Of a stretch of DNA of 38,806 nucleotides, positions 23,824 to 32,120 are shown one piece after another. Origin of the DNA: Thermoplasmata archaeon. GTDB taxonomy: Archaea > Thermoplasmatota > Thermoplasmata > Thermoplasmatales > Thermoplasmataceae. Positions within the stretch are counted from its first letter, which is position 1, and every line of letters begins with the position of its first letter. The notes beneath the pieces were generated by a model. It was given only the letters and a program-made list of their open reading frames with translations. It had not been told where the DNA came from and did no database searches. The position numbers were made by a program, and so were the translations under genes. Where the stretch lies: positions 1-38,806 of the forward strand of contig JAJZJR010000015.1 in the NCBI GenBank assembly GCA_021810045.1, written 5' to 3'.

Positions 23824-23924
23824 CATTCAGTTTGCAATGTTTCATTCACTGTTCCGGGGTGCATATGCCTGCCGCACCAGCACATGCAGCTGAAAGGTGG
23901 AGCAGGCTGATCCTGAGGGTCAGA

Positions 23925-24773
23925 TCATAACCATCTGAACTTTCTGCGGTAAAGCTTAATGAGGAATTGCGGAACATGAGCATAGAGCGGCGAATTCCTG
24001 ATCCTGAATGCAGCCAGTGAAATGCCGAAGCTCATTGCCATGGACAGGGGATTGAGTTTTCCGTTGTCGGCATGAGTGTATTCGGCCGGCGTTTCCGTAA
24101 TCCGGCCGCCCATCTTTTTTATATGGTACAGCAGAGCAACATCATACGATGCGTTTGTCACAGTCACTCTGCGCATTGCATGAATAAAGAAATCGCTCCG
24201 GAACAGTTTATAGCCGCTCTGTGTATCGGAAACATTTAAGCCGGTAATGGATCGGACAATTATGTTGAAGCCCCGGCTCAGGAAACGCCTCAGCAGTGGT
24301 ATCTTGTTTTTTCCGGTATAACGGGACAGAATTACGGCATCACACTTCTCCAGCAGTTGTACCGCCTCGACGATATCAAGGAAACCAATGCTGTTGTCAG
24401 CATCCATCAGTATGGTGAATTCGCCATCGATGTTTGGCAGCACCCTTTTTATTGCACCGCCTTTCCCACTTCTTTCATGGCTCTGATCGATACTTATGAA
24501 ATCGTATGTTTCAGCAAAACTTACTGCAATATCGTAGGTGGTATCGTTACCGTCTATTGCAACAATGACATCCCAGGGAAGCTTGTTTTCAGAGACGAAG
24601 CGGCATATGTCATTCAACACCGGAGCAATGCGTTTTTCCTCGTTGTATGCCGGTATAATGATGGTGAATCTCTTCAGATATATACCAGGAATTTGTTTTT
24701 TCTTTTCCGATGTTGTGAAGTCTGCCCGGTGAACTGTTTGGTTTGTTTCCAATACTAAGCATAATATGGGCAT
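23925..24773 (-). CDS. Dolichol-phosphate mannosyltransferase-like GT2
   Basis: Up to 282 aa, GT-A fold. It has RFTIIIPAYNEEKRIAPVLN, VIVAIDGNDTT, the DXD motif FTILMDADNS, ILSRYTGK and NVSDTQSGYKLFRSDF, the signature series of DPM1/DPG synthases. These make polyprenyl-phosphate-linked mannose or glucose used by GT-C enzymes outside the membrane. There is no C-terminal membrane domain, so it is the soluble type. The annotated ATG 24773 leaves about 30 unaligned residues. A TTAAATAA at about 24776-24785 would give a leaderless TTG start near 24752, so the start is uncertain. It could charge the lipid donor used by the GT-C-like protein at 9566. Confidence 0.85.
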   Translation of the reverse strand: MPILCLVLETNQTVHRADFTTSEKKKQIPGIYLKRFTIIIPAYNEEKRIAPVLNDICRFVSENKLPWDVIVAIDGNDTTYDIAVSFAETYDFISIDQSHERSGKGGAIKRVLPNIDGEFTILMDADNSIGFLDIVEAVQLLEKCDAVILSRYTGKNKIPLLRRFLSRGFNIIVRSITGLNVSDTQSGYKLFRSDFFIHAMRRVTVTNASYDVALLYHIKKMGGRITETPAEYTHADNGKLNPLSMAMSFGISLAAFRIRNSPLYAHVPQFLIKLYRRKFRWL

Positions 24774-25186
24774 TATTTAATAATTTTCCCTGTCTCATTT
24801 CAGATTCTGTTTCTTTTCGTGGTCTGGAACAGAATTTGTCATTCCCAGTGCTTGATTCCATATACGGAATTCTAGATATTATTTTAAGGGTATTAATTTT
24901 CCATATAAACATTAATTATCAATACATTACTACATGTTAGGGATGAACCGATTACATTGCCAAATATTCCATTGATAAGATCCAATACGATGTCTTTTGC
25001 TTTTTCATTTCCTTCTTCAGTGTTTGGCTGTGGTGTCATAACAGGAAATGACCACGTATTTCACCAACCGGGAGGAATTCTGCAACACACTTTAGGAAAA
25101 TAAAAAAAAGACAGGTTAGGGATAATTCACACATACTTCAAAAGACAAGGAGAGATTCGAAGTTTCGATCTATAGCTGGCAAATAG
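24774..25186. other. Intergenic region with a 48-codon orphan frame (24893-25039, minus)
   Basis: Between two leftward genes. A minus-strand frame from ATG 25039 to TAA 24893 reads MTPQPNTEEGNEKAKDIVLD and onward to LINGIFGNVIG, which looks protein-like but matches no family I know. It may be a relic of a deleted gene. No repeats or strong promoters seen otherwise. Confidence 0.35.
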
Positions 25187-26137
25187 CTATGGAGATATTA
25201 GAAAATGCATATAGTGCTTTACCGTTATTTCCAAGGCATTACTAAAGTTATATTTCGGCTTCCATCCTAATTCCGTTTCTATCTTTGTCGGATCAATGGC
25301 ATATCTGACATCGTGGCCCGGACGATCCTTCACAAAGTCGATGAGTGAATAATCCTTATTCATAAGTGAAAGAATCATTTTAACGACATCTATATTTCTC
25401 TGCTCATTTCTTGCACTCACAAGGTACGACTCGCCTTTTTTTCCATTCAAAAGTACCTTTTCAATGGCTCTGCAATGATCCTCAACGTAGATCCAGTCCC
25501 TAATTTGCAATCCATTTCCATATAGTGGTATTTTCTGGTTTTTTGAAGCCAGAACTATGGTCTTAGGTATGAGCTTCTCTGCGTGCTGGTTTGGTCCGAA
25601 ATTATTACTACAATTTGATATTGTTGCATTGAGGCCATAGGTATTCACATAGGAACGAACCAGAAGATCAGCTCCAGCTTTTGAAGCAGAATACGGATTG
25701 TTCGGATGATAAGAGGTATTCTCATTAAAAAGCTCTGCGGAATCTATGGGCAGCGAACCAAACACCTCGTCTGTGGAAATTTGGTGAAACCGGACGTCAC
25801 TTTTTCGGGCTGCCTCCAGCAGTGTGAATGTTCCAACATAATTTGAAGATATAAACTGCCCTGGCATACCGATTGAATTGTCCACATGGGATTCCGCTGC
25901 AAAATTAACAATACAATCTGAGTCATTTACAAGCTGTTCAACAAGGTTGCTATCTGTTATATCCCCCTGCACTAGAGTGTATCTACCCTTGAAATGTTCA
26001 TGCCAAACATAATTGGGATTGGCCGCGTAAGTCAATTTATCCAGATTAATTACGTTATCCTCAACGTGCTTTGATAACCAGTAATTGATAAAATTTGAGC
26101 CTATGAATCCAGCACCACCCGTCACCAGAATTTTCAT
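25187..26137 (-). CDS. rfbB: dTDP-glucose 4,6-dehydratase
   Basis: 316 aa extended SDR, second step of dTDP-L-rhamnose synthesis. The NAD loop is VTGGAGFIGSNFINYW, then NFAAESHVDNSI, the active site QISTDEVFGSLP (T122, D123, E124) and NPYSASKAGADLL (Y149, K153). NNFGPNQHAEKLIPKTIVLA is the RmlB substrate segment, and RPGHDVRYAIDPTKIETELG closes the family signature. Length is normal to slightly short. Its first codon overlaps the end of rfbC by 4 nt (26134-26137), so the two are translationally coupled. It is the last gene of the operon. Confidence 0.95.
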   Translation of the reverse strand: MKILVTGGAGFIGSNFINYWLSKHVEDNVINLDKLTYAANPNYVWHEHFKGRYTLVQGDITDSNLVEQLVNDSDCIVNFAAESHVDNSIGMPGQFISSNYVGTFTLLEAARKSDVRFHQISTDEVFGSLPIDSAELFNENTSYHPNNPYSASKAGADLLVRSYVNTYGLNATISNCSNNFGPNQHAEKLIPKTIVLASKNQKIPLYGNGLQIRDWIYVEDHCRAIEKVLLNGKKGESYLVSARNEQRNIDVVKMILSLMNKDYSLIDFVKDRPGHDVRYAIDPTKIETELGWKPKYNFSNALEITVKHYMHFLISP

Positions 26138-26682
26138 TGTTCCGCCATCCTTAAATCAGCCAACCTTCCAAGATCTGCATCTTTTAAAGAGACTATTGGA
26201 CTCTTTATCGGCCACTCTATTCCAATTTCTGGATCATTCCAAAGAATACCTCGTTCATGTTTAACTGAATATTCGTTAGTTGTCTTGTAGATCACATGTG
26301 AATTCTCTAAAGCCTGAAAACCATGAGCGAAACCCGGAGGAATCCAGAGCATGGTGTGATTCTCACCAGATAATATTTCAGACGTCCATTTTCCGTAGTA
26401 CACTGAACCCGGCCTGATGTCTATGGCTACGTCAAAAATTTTGCCACATATAACACTAACAAGCTTCCCCTGTTCCTTAGGTGCGATTTGGAAATGAAGT
26501 CCTCGAATTACGCCTTTGTGTGAAAATGAATGGTTATCCTGAATGAAATCAATGTTTATGAAATTTGATTTAAAACTTGAACTCTTGAATGTTTCCTCAA
26601 AAAATCCCCTTTCGTCAGAATGCGGTTCACAGTGTATGGATATTACATCAGGTATATTTTTTCGTTGAAACCTAAACGTCAT
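26134..26682 (-). CDS. rfbC: dTDP-4-dehydrorhamnose 3,5-epimerase
   Basis: 182-aa cupin, third step in making dTDP-L-rhamnose. It has DERGFFEETFKSS, QDNHSFSHKGVIRGLHFQ with the catalytic His (H63), KLVSVICGKIFDVAIDIRPG and WIPPGFAHGFQALE, all RmlC hallmarks. The sequence continues with HVIYKTTNEYSVKHERGILW and the family's IEWP segment. Length matches the family. It lies 23 nt after rfbD and overlaps rfbB by 4 nt. Confidence 0.95.
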   Translation of the reverse strand: MTFRFQRKNIPDVISIHCEPHSDERGFFEETFKSSSFKSNFINIDFIQDNHSFSHKGVIRGLHFQIAPKEQGKLVSVICGKIFDVAIDIRPGSVYYGKWTSEILSGENHTMLWIPPGFAHGFQALENSHVIYKTTNEYSVKHERGILWNDPEIGIEWPIKSPIVSLKDADLGRLADLRMAEQ

Positions 26683-26705
26683 AAATCACATATCTGTTGG
26701 GAATA

Positions 26706-27563
26706 TTACTTTTTTTCTTCAATCAAGGTTTCTTCCAGAAATTCCAGGTTATGTTCCATGGAGTAAAAGTCCGTTTTGAGAATGCTCTTTGCGTAACTTA
26801 TGTCAAGGGATGAATCAAATGGCCGAGCAGCCTTGAATCCGGATAAACTTTCAACCTCTCTTATAAGATCGGTACTCAAACTGAATTTCTCAGCAATCTT
26901 TCGAGCGAACTGCAGCCTTGATATCTTTTCACCAGCAATATTAATTATTCCCGTTAAATCTTCGTACTGCTTAATAAGATCCACAATTGCCGAGGCTAAC
27001 GATCTAGCGTGTATTGGTGAATAAAAACCTCTAATGACATTTACCTGTTTGTTGGCACGAAGAGATTCATAAGCAAACATGGGGAAATTCCTGCTGTGCC
27101 CATATATCCCTGAAGTTCTTATTATTAATGAGTTCTCATACGATAGTGCAAACGCATCTCCAATGGACTTTGAGAAGCCGTAATAATTTATAGGATTGAG
27201 CGTTGCGGATTCTTTGTAATCTCCAGATTTTCCATCAAAGACGTAATCGGTAGAAATTTGGTAAAGTTTTGACTTGTATTTTCTGCAAATGCTCACTATA
27301 TTGCGCACTGATTCGGCGTTTATTGCATAAGCTCTGCTTCTGTCGGTTTCACATGCATCAACATCTGTGAATGCAGCAGAATTTATGACCACATCTGGAT
27401 GAATTGATTTAAAGATCATGTTCAGTTCGTCTGTGTTCTCAACATTTATTTTTTTTCCCGGACCGGAATGCCCAAAGGCAGAAGCATTCGGCATCAAAGA
27501 GGACAGCTCTGTTCCAAGCTGGCCGTTTGAGCCTAGAATTATTATTCTTGATGTCATTATCAT
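26706..27563 (-). CDS. rfbD: dTDP-4-dehydrorhamnose reductase
   Basis: 285-aa SDR, the final NADPH-dependent reduction to dTDP-L-rhamnose. The loop is IILGSNGQLGTELS, then DVVINSAAFTDVDACETD, the active site QISTDYVFDGKSG, and NYYGFSKSIGD with Y128 and K132. The C-terminal part has IRTSGIYG and the RmlD-like RLQFARKIAEKF. The first codons are MIMTSRIII; starting at ATG 27563 gives a 4-nt overlap with rfbA (27560), the usual coupled arrangement. Length is normal. Confidence 0.94.
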   Translation of the reverse strand: MIMTSRIIILGSNGQLGTELSSLMPNASAFGHSGPGKKINVENTDELNMIFKSIHPDVVINSAAFTDVDACETDRSRAYAINAESVRNIVSICRKYKSKLYQISTDYVFDGKSGDYKESATLNPINYYGFSKSIGDAFALSYENSLIIRTSGIYGHSRNFPMFAYESLRANKQVNVIRGFYSPIHARSLASAIVDLIKQYEDLTGIINIAGEKISRLQFARKIAEKFSLSTDLIREVESLSGFKAARPFDSSLDISYAKSILKTDFYSMEHNLEFLEETLIEEKK

Positions 27564-28633
27564 AGTTCCATCTTGGAATCCCGGCCAAGAACAAGCTTGA
27601 ATGTTCTGGAACCAGATCCGTTCATCGTTATGTTGACATTGGCACCAATCAAAGACTGGCGGAGATTAAAATTCTTAGAAAGCGTAATTGTGGAACCATC
27701 CATAATGATGGAATCCTCTATCTCCGTGTCCTTAATGTGACAGTTTGATCCTATGCTTGTAAAAGGACCTATGTATGAGTTCTCTATCCTGGTCCCGTGA
27801 CCGATAAAGCAAGGACCAAGAATTCTACTGTCATCCGATATGTACGTATCGTTTTCCATCAGCACCCTTCCCGAAACGTTCCTTAAGGAAGTAGTAACTG
27901 AAGATTTACCGGAAACTCTATCAAGGACAAGTCTGTTACAGTCAAGGAAATCATCGACGGTTCCTGTATCCTTGAACCAGCCGGATATTATTGAGTAACC
28001 TATCTTCAGTTTTCTGTCTATCATATCCTGATATGCTTCGGTGATCTCATACTCACCCCTTCCTGATGGCTTCAGTTGATCAATGGAATCAAAAACAGCA
28101 GGAGAGAGAAAATACACTCCGGCAATTGCCAGATCGGACTTCGGTTGCCTTGGTTTTTCCACCAGTTCTATAATCCTGTCTCCATCGATTTCAGCAATGC
28201 CAAACTGTTCTGGGTTCCTTACATGAACAAGTGCCAGCATGCCATCATAATTATGCGATTCGTAATTCCTGTAAAGTGTTGAGATTCCATCCTGCAGGAA
28301 GTTATCGCCTAGAAATACCACAAAATTATCATCACCAACAAATTCTCTTGTCAGTCCTATGGCATGGGCAATTCCAAGAGGCTTCTCCTGATAAGTATAC
28401 GATATGTTGATATTCCATCTTTCTCCATTTCCGTAATATTTCTTGACCTCCTCACTGCCTGTGGAGCCTACGACAATATTCACCTCCCTGATACCAATCT
28501 CTATGAGATTTTCCAGTGCATACTCACTTATAGGCTTTCCGGCGATCGGAAGCAACTGTTTAACATCTGTGTATGTCAATGGCCTCAATCTGGTACCGGT
28601 CCCTCCATGAAGGATGATTCCTTTCATCATCAA
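27560..28633 (-). CDS. rfbA: Glucose-1-phosphate thymidylyltransferase, long archaeal type
   Basis: 357 aa, first step: dTTP plus Glc-1-P to dTDP-glucose. The signature is ILHGGTGTRLRPLTYTDVKQ then LLPIAGKP; FLGDNFLQDG holds a metal Asp, and LVEKPRQPKSDLAIAGVYFL and WFKDTGTVDDFLD follow. Unlike the ~290-aa bacterial RmlA, it carries a C-terminal left-handed beta-helix-like repeat region (about 240-350: GPCFIGHGTRIENSYIGPFT...), the archaeal long form related to GlmU-like enzymes. The ATG at 28625-28627 may be the real start (MKGIILHGG). It is first in the operon, with an AT-rich TATA-like TTTAAATT about 25 nt upstream. Confidence 0.93.
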   Translation of the reverse strand: MMMKGIILHGGTGTRLRPLTYTDVKQLLPIAGKPISEYALENLIEIGIREVNIVVGSTGSEEVKKYYGNGERWNINISYTYQEKPLGIAHAIGLTREFVGDDNFVVFLGDNFLQDGISTLYRNYESHNYDGMLALVHVRNPEQFGIAEIDGDRIIELVEKPRQPKSDLAIAGVYFLSPAVFDSIDQLKPSGRGEYEITEAYQDMIDRKLKIGYSIISGWFKDTGTVDDFLDCNRLVLDRVSGKSSVTTSLRNVSGRVLMENDTYISDDSRILGPCFIGHGTRIENSYIGPFTSIGSNCHIKDTEIEDSIIMDGSTITLSKNFNLRQSLIGANVNITMNGSGSRTFKLVLGRDSKMEL

Positions 28634-29059
28634 GATATATGTAGGAATTTAAATTAATTATGCTATGTCGATGTTGGAGAAGAACAGTTCAGTAAGTTTA
28701 TTATTAGTGTCTGATACAATTAACCCAGCGTTTCACTTTGTTCCAAATCATTACGTTAGGAAATGAGGTCTCTGAGGAATGGATATTGTCGGCATCAGGT
28801 AATTGAGATTGGAAGCTACTATAGCCGCGGGAAACCCAATTATTACAAATTTATTGTGAGTTATCACAATAAGATTTATAGGTCCGATCAAAATGAAGGA
28901 TGCATTGCATGTGAACATTTTCAGCATGAGGTTGGCTTAGATGAAGCGCTTTGTTTCTAAAATGTTCTGTTATCGTGTTGTGAAGCTTTTGAACGAAGTA
29001 AATATTGATCATTTGAGAATGCAAGTTGCAGTATTTTCAATTATTTAAAGGAGAGATGA
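28634..29059. other. Intergenic region with a doubtful 65-codon frame (28763-28960, plus)
   Basis: It holds the rfb operon promoter at its left edge and a Shine-Dalgarno AAGGAG (29048-29053) for the next gene at its right edge. The 65-codon frame (MRSLRNGYCRHQVIEIGSYY...) has no start signal and no recognised motif. It may be a relic or chance. Confidence 0.4.
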
Positions 29060-29827
29060 ATGAAGATAATATGGGGAATCAACAGGGAGAGGAATAATGT
29101 AGCGGTAATTCCCACAAGTGATGTTAGACAGGACATGACCATGAAGTTATTGGAAATTCTCGATCGGGAAGGGGTAGATTCATTGCTGATCGAAGACAGT
29201 TTGCCAGAATTCAGATTTTCAAAAAGCATGAATAGGGGAATTGATGAAGTGCTAAAGAAAGACTATGTGGAGCATATAATACTCAGTAATGATGATATAA
29301 CTGAGATCACATGCCTCGGTGAGATGATCAGTACTTTATCTGAAAATGCTAATGCTTACATTCATCCATTTGTTAATCATACTTCACCTTATGTCATTAT
29401 TACAGGTTCTCCGTTGAGATTTCTCATAAATAACGGAATCAGGAACTTATCTCCATTTTATTCATTGAATTTAATATTGAAACTCAAATGGTACGGTAAC
29501 AGAAATAAACTATGGATGGGGACTCCTGCATTCAATTTTCAATCGGATAAAATTGTTAATGTGCAGCCCTTTGGGGTATTTCCTGCTTACTTATTGCGTG
29601 ATAATAGATTTGATGAAAATTTTGTTAACGGAGTTGAGGACATTGAATTTGCATTTAGGTTAAATCGGAAGGGGTTTAAGGGAATAACTAACCCAAGATG
29701 GAATGTTACTCATAAAGGAGCTGCGTCGTTTCGTAAACTTAAACTTGACAATAGCGCGACGGGAAATTATACAAGCGATGAAGAAACGTTAAAAGCGATG
29801 AAATATTTCAGATCAAAATATCAATAA
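29060..29827 (+). CDS. Glycosyltransferase family 2-like (rhamnosyltransferase-type)
   Basis: 255 aa. HIILSNDDITEITCLGEM carries the DXD-like NDD. The GT2 acceptor-loop signature FDENFVNGVEDIEFAFRLNR followed by KGFKG (around residues 193-217) is typical of rhamnosyl/galactofuranosyl-transferase-like GT2 (ED..(F/L)..R motif). The N-terminal strand MKIIWGINRERNNVAVIPTS is shorter than in classical GT2. ATG 29060 is preceded by a good Shine-Dalgarno AAGGAG at 29048-29053, unlike the leaderless genes around it. Next to the dTDP-rhamnose operon, a rhamnosyl donor is plausible but unproven. IS21 remains start about 115 bp downstream. Confidence 0.8.
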   Translation: MKIIWGINRERNNVAVIPTSDVRQDMTMKLLEILDREGVDSLLIEDSLPEFRFSKSMNRGIDEVLKKDYVEHIILSNDDITEITCLGEMISTLSENANAYIHPFVNHTSPYVIITGSPLRFLINNGIRNLSPFYSLNLILKLKWYGNRNKLWMGTPAFNFQSDKIVNVQPFGVFPAYLLRDNRFDENFVNGVEDIEFAFRLNRKGFKGITNPRWNVTHKGAASFRKLKLDNSATGNYTSDEETLKAMKYFRSKYQ

Positions 29828-29941
29828 ACCGACAAACTACCACCAAGTTTTAAAATGGTTTGCCTTCTTAAAGTGGGATGGTATGCTTAAGAGCCCGGGA
29901 AAGGAAAAATTAGCATCCATCCTTTATTATTGGATGATCAC

Positions 29942-30010
29942 TGTTGTAATCGCTAATTCAAATTCACCCATTTTCGGCCATTGAAAAGTGTCCAGAAAGG
30001 GCCATTGAAT
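29942..30010. repeat. Putative IS21-type left-end repeats
   Basis: GGCCATTGAA occurs at 29976-29985 and 30000-30009, 24 bp apart, after a TGT-containing AT-rich edge (TGTTGTAATCGC at about 29942). IS21 ends carry several such short repeats just outside istA, and a decayed istA follows at 30075. The assignment depends on that context. Confidence 0.45.
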
Positions 30011-30074
30011 ATTTACCACCCTCTGCATTTACATCCTGAAGATGATAAATGCGCTTCCATCGAAGGATTGGCAT

Positions 30075-30420
30075 ATGTTAAGGGCCATGAGGGAGCATGG
30101 AATGAGCATAAGTGGGATATCACGGAGAACTGGGGTGAGCTGGATATCTGTGAGGAAATACATTGCAATGTAAAAACCAGCGAAATACTGCTGATCCAAG
30201 GCGGTCTGTCATTGCCCCTTACACAGATTATGTAAAGGGGAGGATGACAAATTTAACCTCTCTGCTGTCAGGTTATATAAGGAGATCAGAGAAAGATGTT
30301 ATCTAGGCTCCTCAGCAACTGTCAAGAGGCTGTGCGGGGAACTGTGAAAAGGTCGTAGTGTTGAGGCCGTATACCGCTATGAAACAGATCCGAGACTGCA
30401 GTCCCCAGTGGAAAATTCAC
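30075..30420 (+). pseudogene. IS21 IstA transposase N-terminal remnant with in-frame stops
   Basis: One forward frame reads MLRAMREHGMSISGISRRTG then VSWISVRKYIAM (the IstA HTH), a stop at 30171-30173 and a degraded linker with another stop. It resumes with FNLSAVRLYKEIRER, LGSSATVKRLCGEL, a third stop, and SVEAVYRYETDPRLQSP. The last segment corresponds to the RFET.PG.QAQVDW region just before the first catalytic Asp of IstA, where sequence similarity ends. So it lacks the catalytic domain and is killed by nonsense mutations rather than frameshifts. Confidence 0.75.
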
Positions 30421-31027
30421 AAATCGATATCAGTCTTCAATGTATTATATATTACTAGGATAATGCTTATTTTGGTTCTGAGTGCAAAGGGATCAGCGGC
30501 ACCATGGGTATATCTTTAAGAGATTATCCATTTTCAGTAAAGAGAATGCGCAGGAATCTCGGAATATCCCGTATAATATTAACTGTGGAACATCCCTATG
30601 CATTCTGCAAGGGAATGTTTTACTTTGGTCATGTGATTGTCACAACAGTTCAGAGAGTAAAGGTGAAGACATACTTCACTATAGTATGCAATAACCTTGT
30701 GAGGGCTGGGTTTATTGACAGGAGAGTGTAAGCTATAGCAATTATGGGAAAACTAGAGAGAAAAACATGGTGAAACGCACCATGTGTTTCACAGCTATTC
30801 AGGTAAAATGGGCTGAGTTTACAAAATACACGAATGGTGTGGAGTTAAAGAGAAGGTTTTAGGAAAACCTCGTTGGTTTATTGCTCGAACTATAAGCATT
30901 TAAATTTCTTTATTTTCAAATAATACGACAGGGGTTAAAGCTTATTAGAATCTAGGCTCTGTATTGCACGGAACAATGACACTAATAATAACGCATCAGA
31001 AGCCATATAGTGAAAGACCTTTGTAAA
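30421..31027. other. Gap after istA relic; one 75-codon frame of unknown nature (30504-30731, plus)
   Basis: ATG 30504 opens a 75-codon frame (MGISLRDYPFSVKRMRRNLG...) that ends DRRV. It is basic and hydrophobic in part, with no recognised motif and no promoter. It could be a further relic of the mobile element or chance. The remainder (30732-31027) shows nothing definite. Confidence 0.35.
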
Positions 31028-31975
31028 TCAACTATACTTTGGTCCACGAATGTCGATCCAATGGAGCACCTTGTCTCCCGCGAATGGAGAGGCAGATGAG
31101 ATCAGCACTACGGTAAGGAAGAAAATATCTGACACTTTTCGGGGCGGAAACTTGGAGAATCTCCTGAGAAGTTTAAGCGAATAACTTCTGTTCAGATTTC
31201 CGGATTTGTATGCAGAGAGTACTGAAAGTCTCAGTTTAGTTCTTTCCAGGTCATCCAGCGCCTTCTTGTTCCGGATTGACTCTGCAAGGACATTTAATGT
31301 TTCAATCTCCCTTGCGTAATCATTTCTATTTCTCGAATGTATGGCACTCAGGCAGTGGATACGATAGCGCGTTAGTGGTTCAGGATCCAGGCAAAAATTG
31401 CACTCTTCCTCCTGTGCAAGGTAAAATAATGCCAGATCCGGAGCCCCATTGATTCTACCAATCACATCATATTTGTTTTCAATAACATCCTTTCTGAATG
31501 ATATGCAACTGGCATTCATTCTCAGTTTGTTGCTCTGCATATGAAGTGCCTGGGCCCATCTCATTATTTTCAGACTGCCTGCACGATGTTTTGGTGATAT
31601 TATGTTGCCTTGGCTGTCCATCTCATTGTATCCATTTCTGTAATAACATAAATTCTCATTTTCACTGAAGATTTTTTTCAATTTCTGGAGTTTCGCGGGT
31701 TCAAACATGTCGTCATCATCCAGCAGTGCAATTATTTCACCCCTGCATAATTTCAGACCGTCGTGCATCATTTCACCTATGCTGCACTCACCCATTAATA
31801 GAGATATAATTGAGTTCTTCTGTATAAGCTCATCAATGCTGGGGTCTGCAAAGTTCTTTACCACCACTATTTCGAATTCATCATTCTTCAGTGTCTGGTT
31901 TAATACTGACCGTACTGCGTCGGCAATGAAATTTCTTCGATTGTATGCCGTGATTAGGACACTTATAGTTACCAT
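31028..31975 (-). CDS. Glycosyltransferase family 2 (GT-A fold)
   Basis: 315 aa. It begins TISVLITAYNRRNFIADAVR, with nucleotide-binding strand FEIVVVKNFADPSIDE, DXD region GEIIALLDDDDMFEPAKLQK, and acceptor-side RMNASCISFRKDVIE and PLTRYRIHCLSAIHSRNRND. It shares the S-x-GE, DDDD and R..H..S features with the GT2 at 7173-8096. The last 60 residues contain one hydrophobic stretch (DIFFLTVVLISSASPF) that may contact the membrane. ATG 31975 has an AT-rich TATA-like element (TTTTATTTC, minus strand) about 25-30 nt upstream. Single gene, divergent from the GT4 at 32121. Confidence 0.88.
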   Translation of the reverse strand: MVTISVLITAYNRRNFIADAVRSVLNQTLKNDEFEIVVVKNFADPSIDELIQKNSIISLLMGECSIGEMMHDGLKLCRGEIIALLDDDDMFEPAKLQKLKKIFSENENLCYYRNGYNEMDSQGNIISPKHRAGSLKIMRWAQALHMQSNKLRMNASCISFRKDVIENKYDVIGRINGAPDLALFYLAQEEECNFCLDPEPLTRYRIHCLSAIHSRNRNDYAREIETLNVLAESIRNKKALDDLERTKLRLSVLSAYKSGNLNRSYSLKLLRRFSKFPPRKVSDIFFLTVVLISSASPFAGDKVLHWIDIRGPKYS

Positions 31976-32120
31976 TCGAATATGCTGTTAGAAATAAAAT
32001 TCTATTAAGCCTTTCCCATGCATATCCCCTGAACTCAGAAAGCATGCGCAGTATCTTTGTTTCGCCCTGTCGATTTCGGTTATTGGGAAAATCTATTAAA
32101 GCGCACAGAGATATAAACTA

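Noticed and set aside
29981-30235. 84-codon frame as a real gene
   Set aside because: It overlaps the istA relic, whose HTH and downstream segments lie in a different single frame. This frame is a shadow that includes IS21 end sequence.
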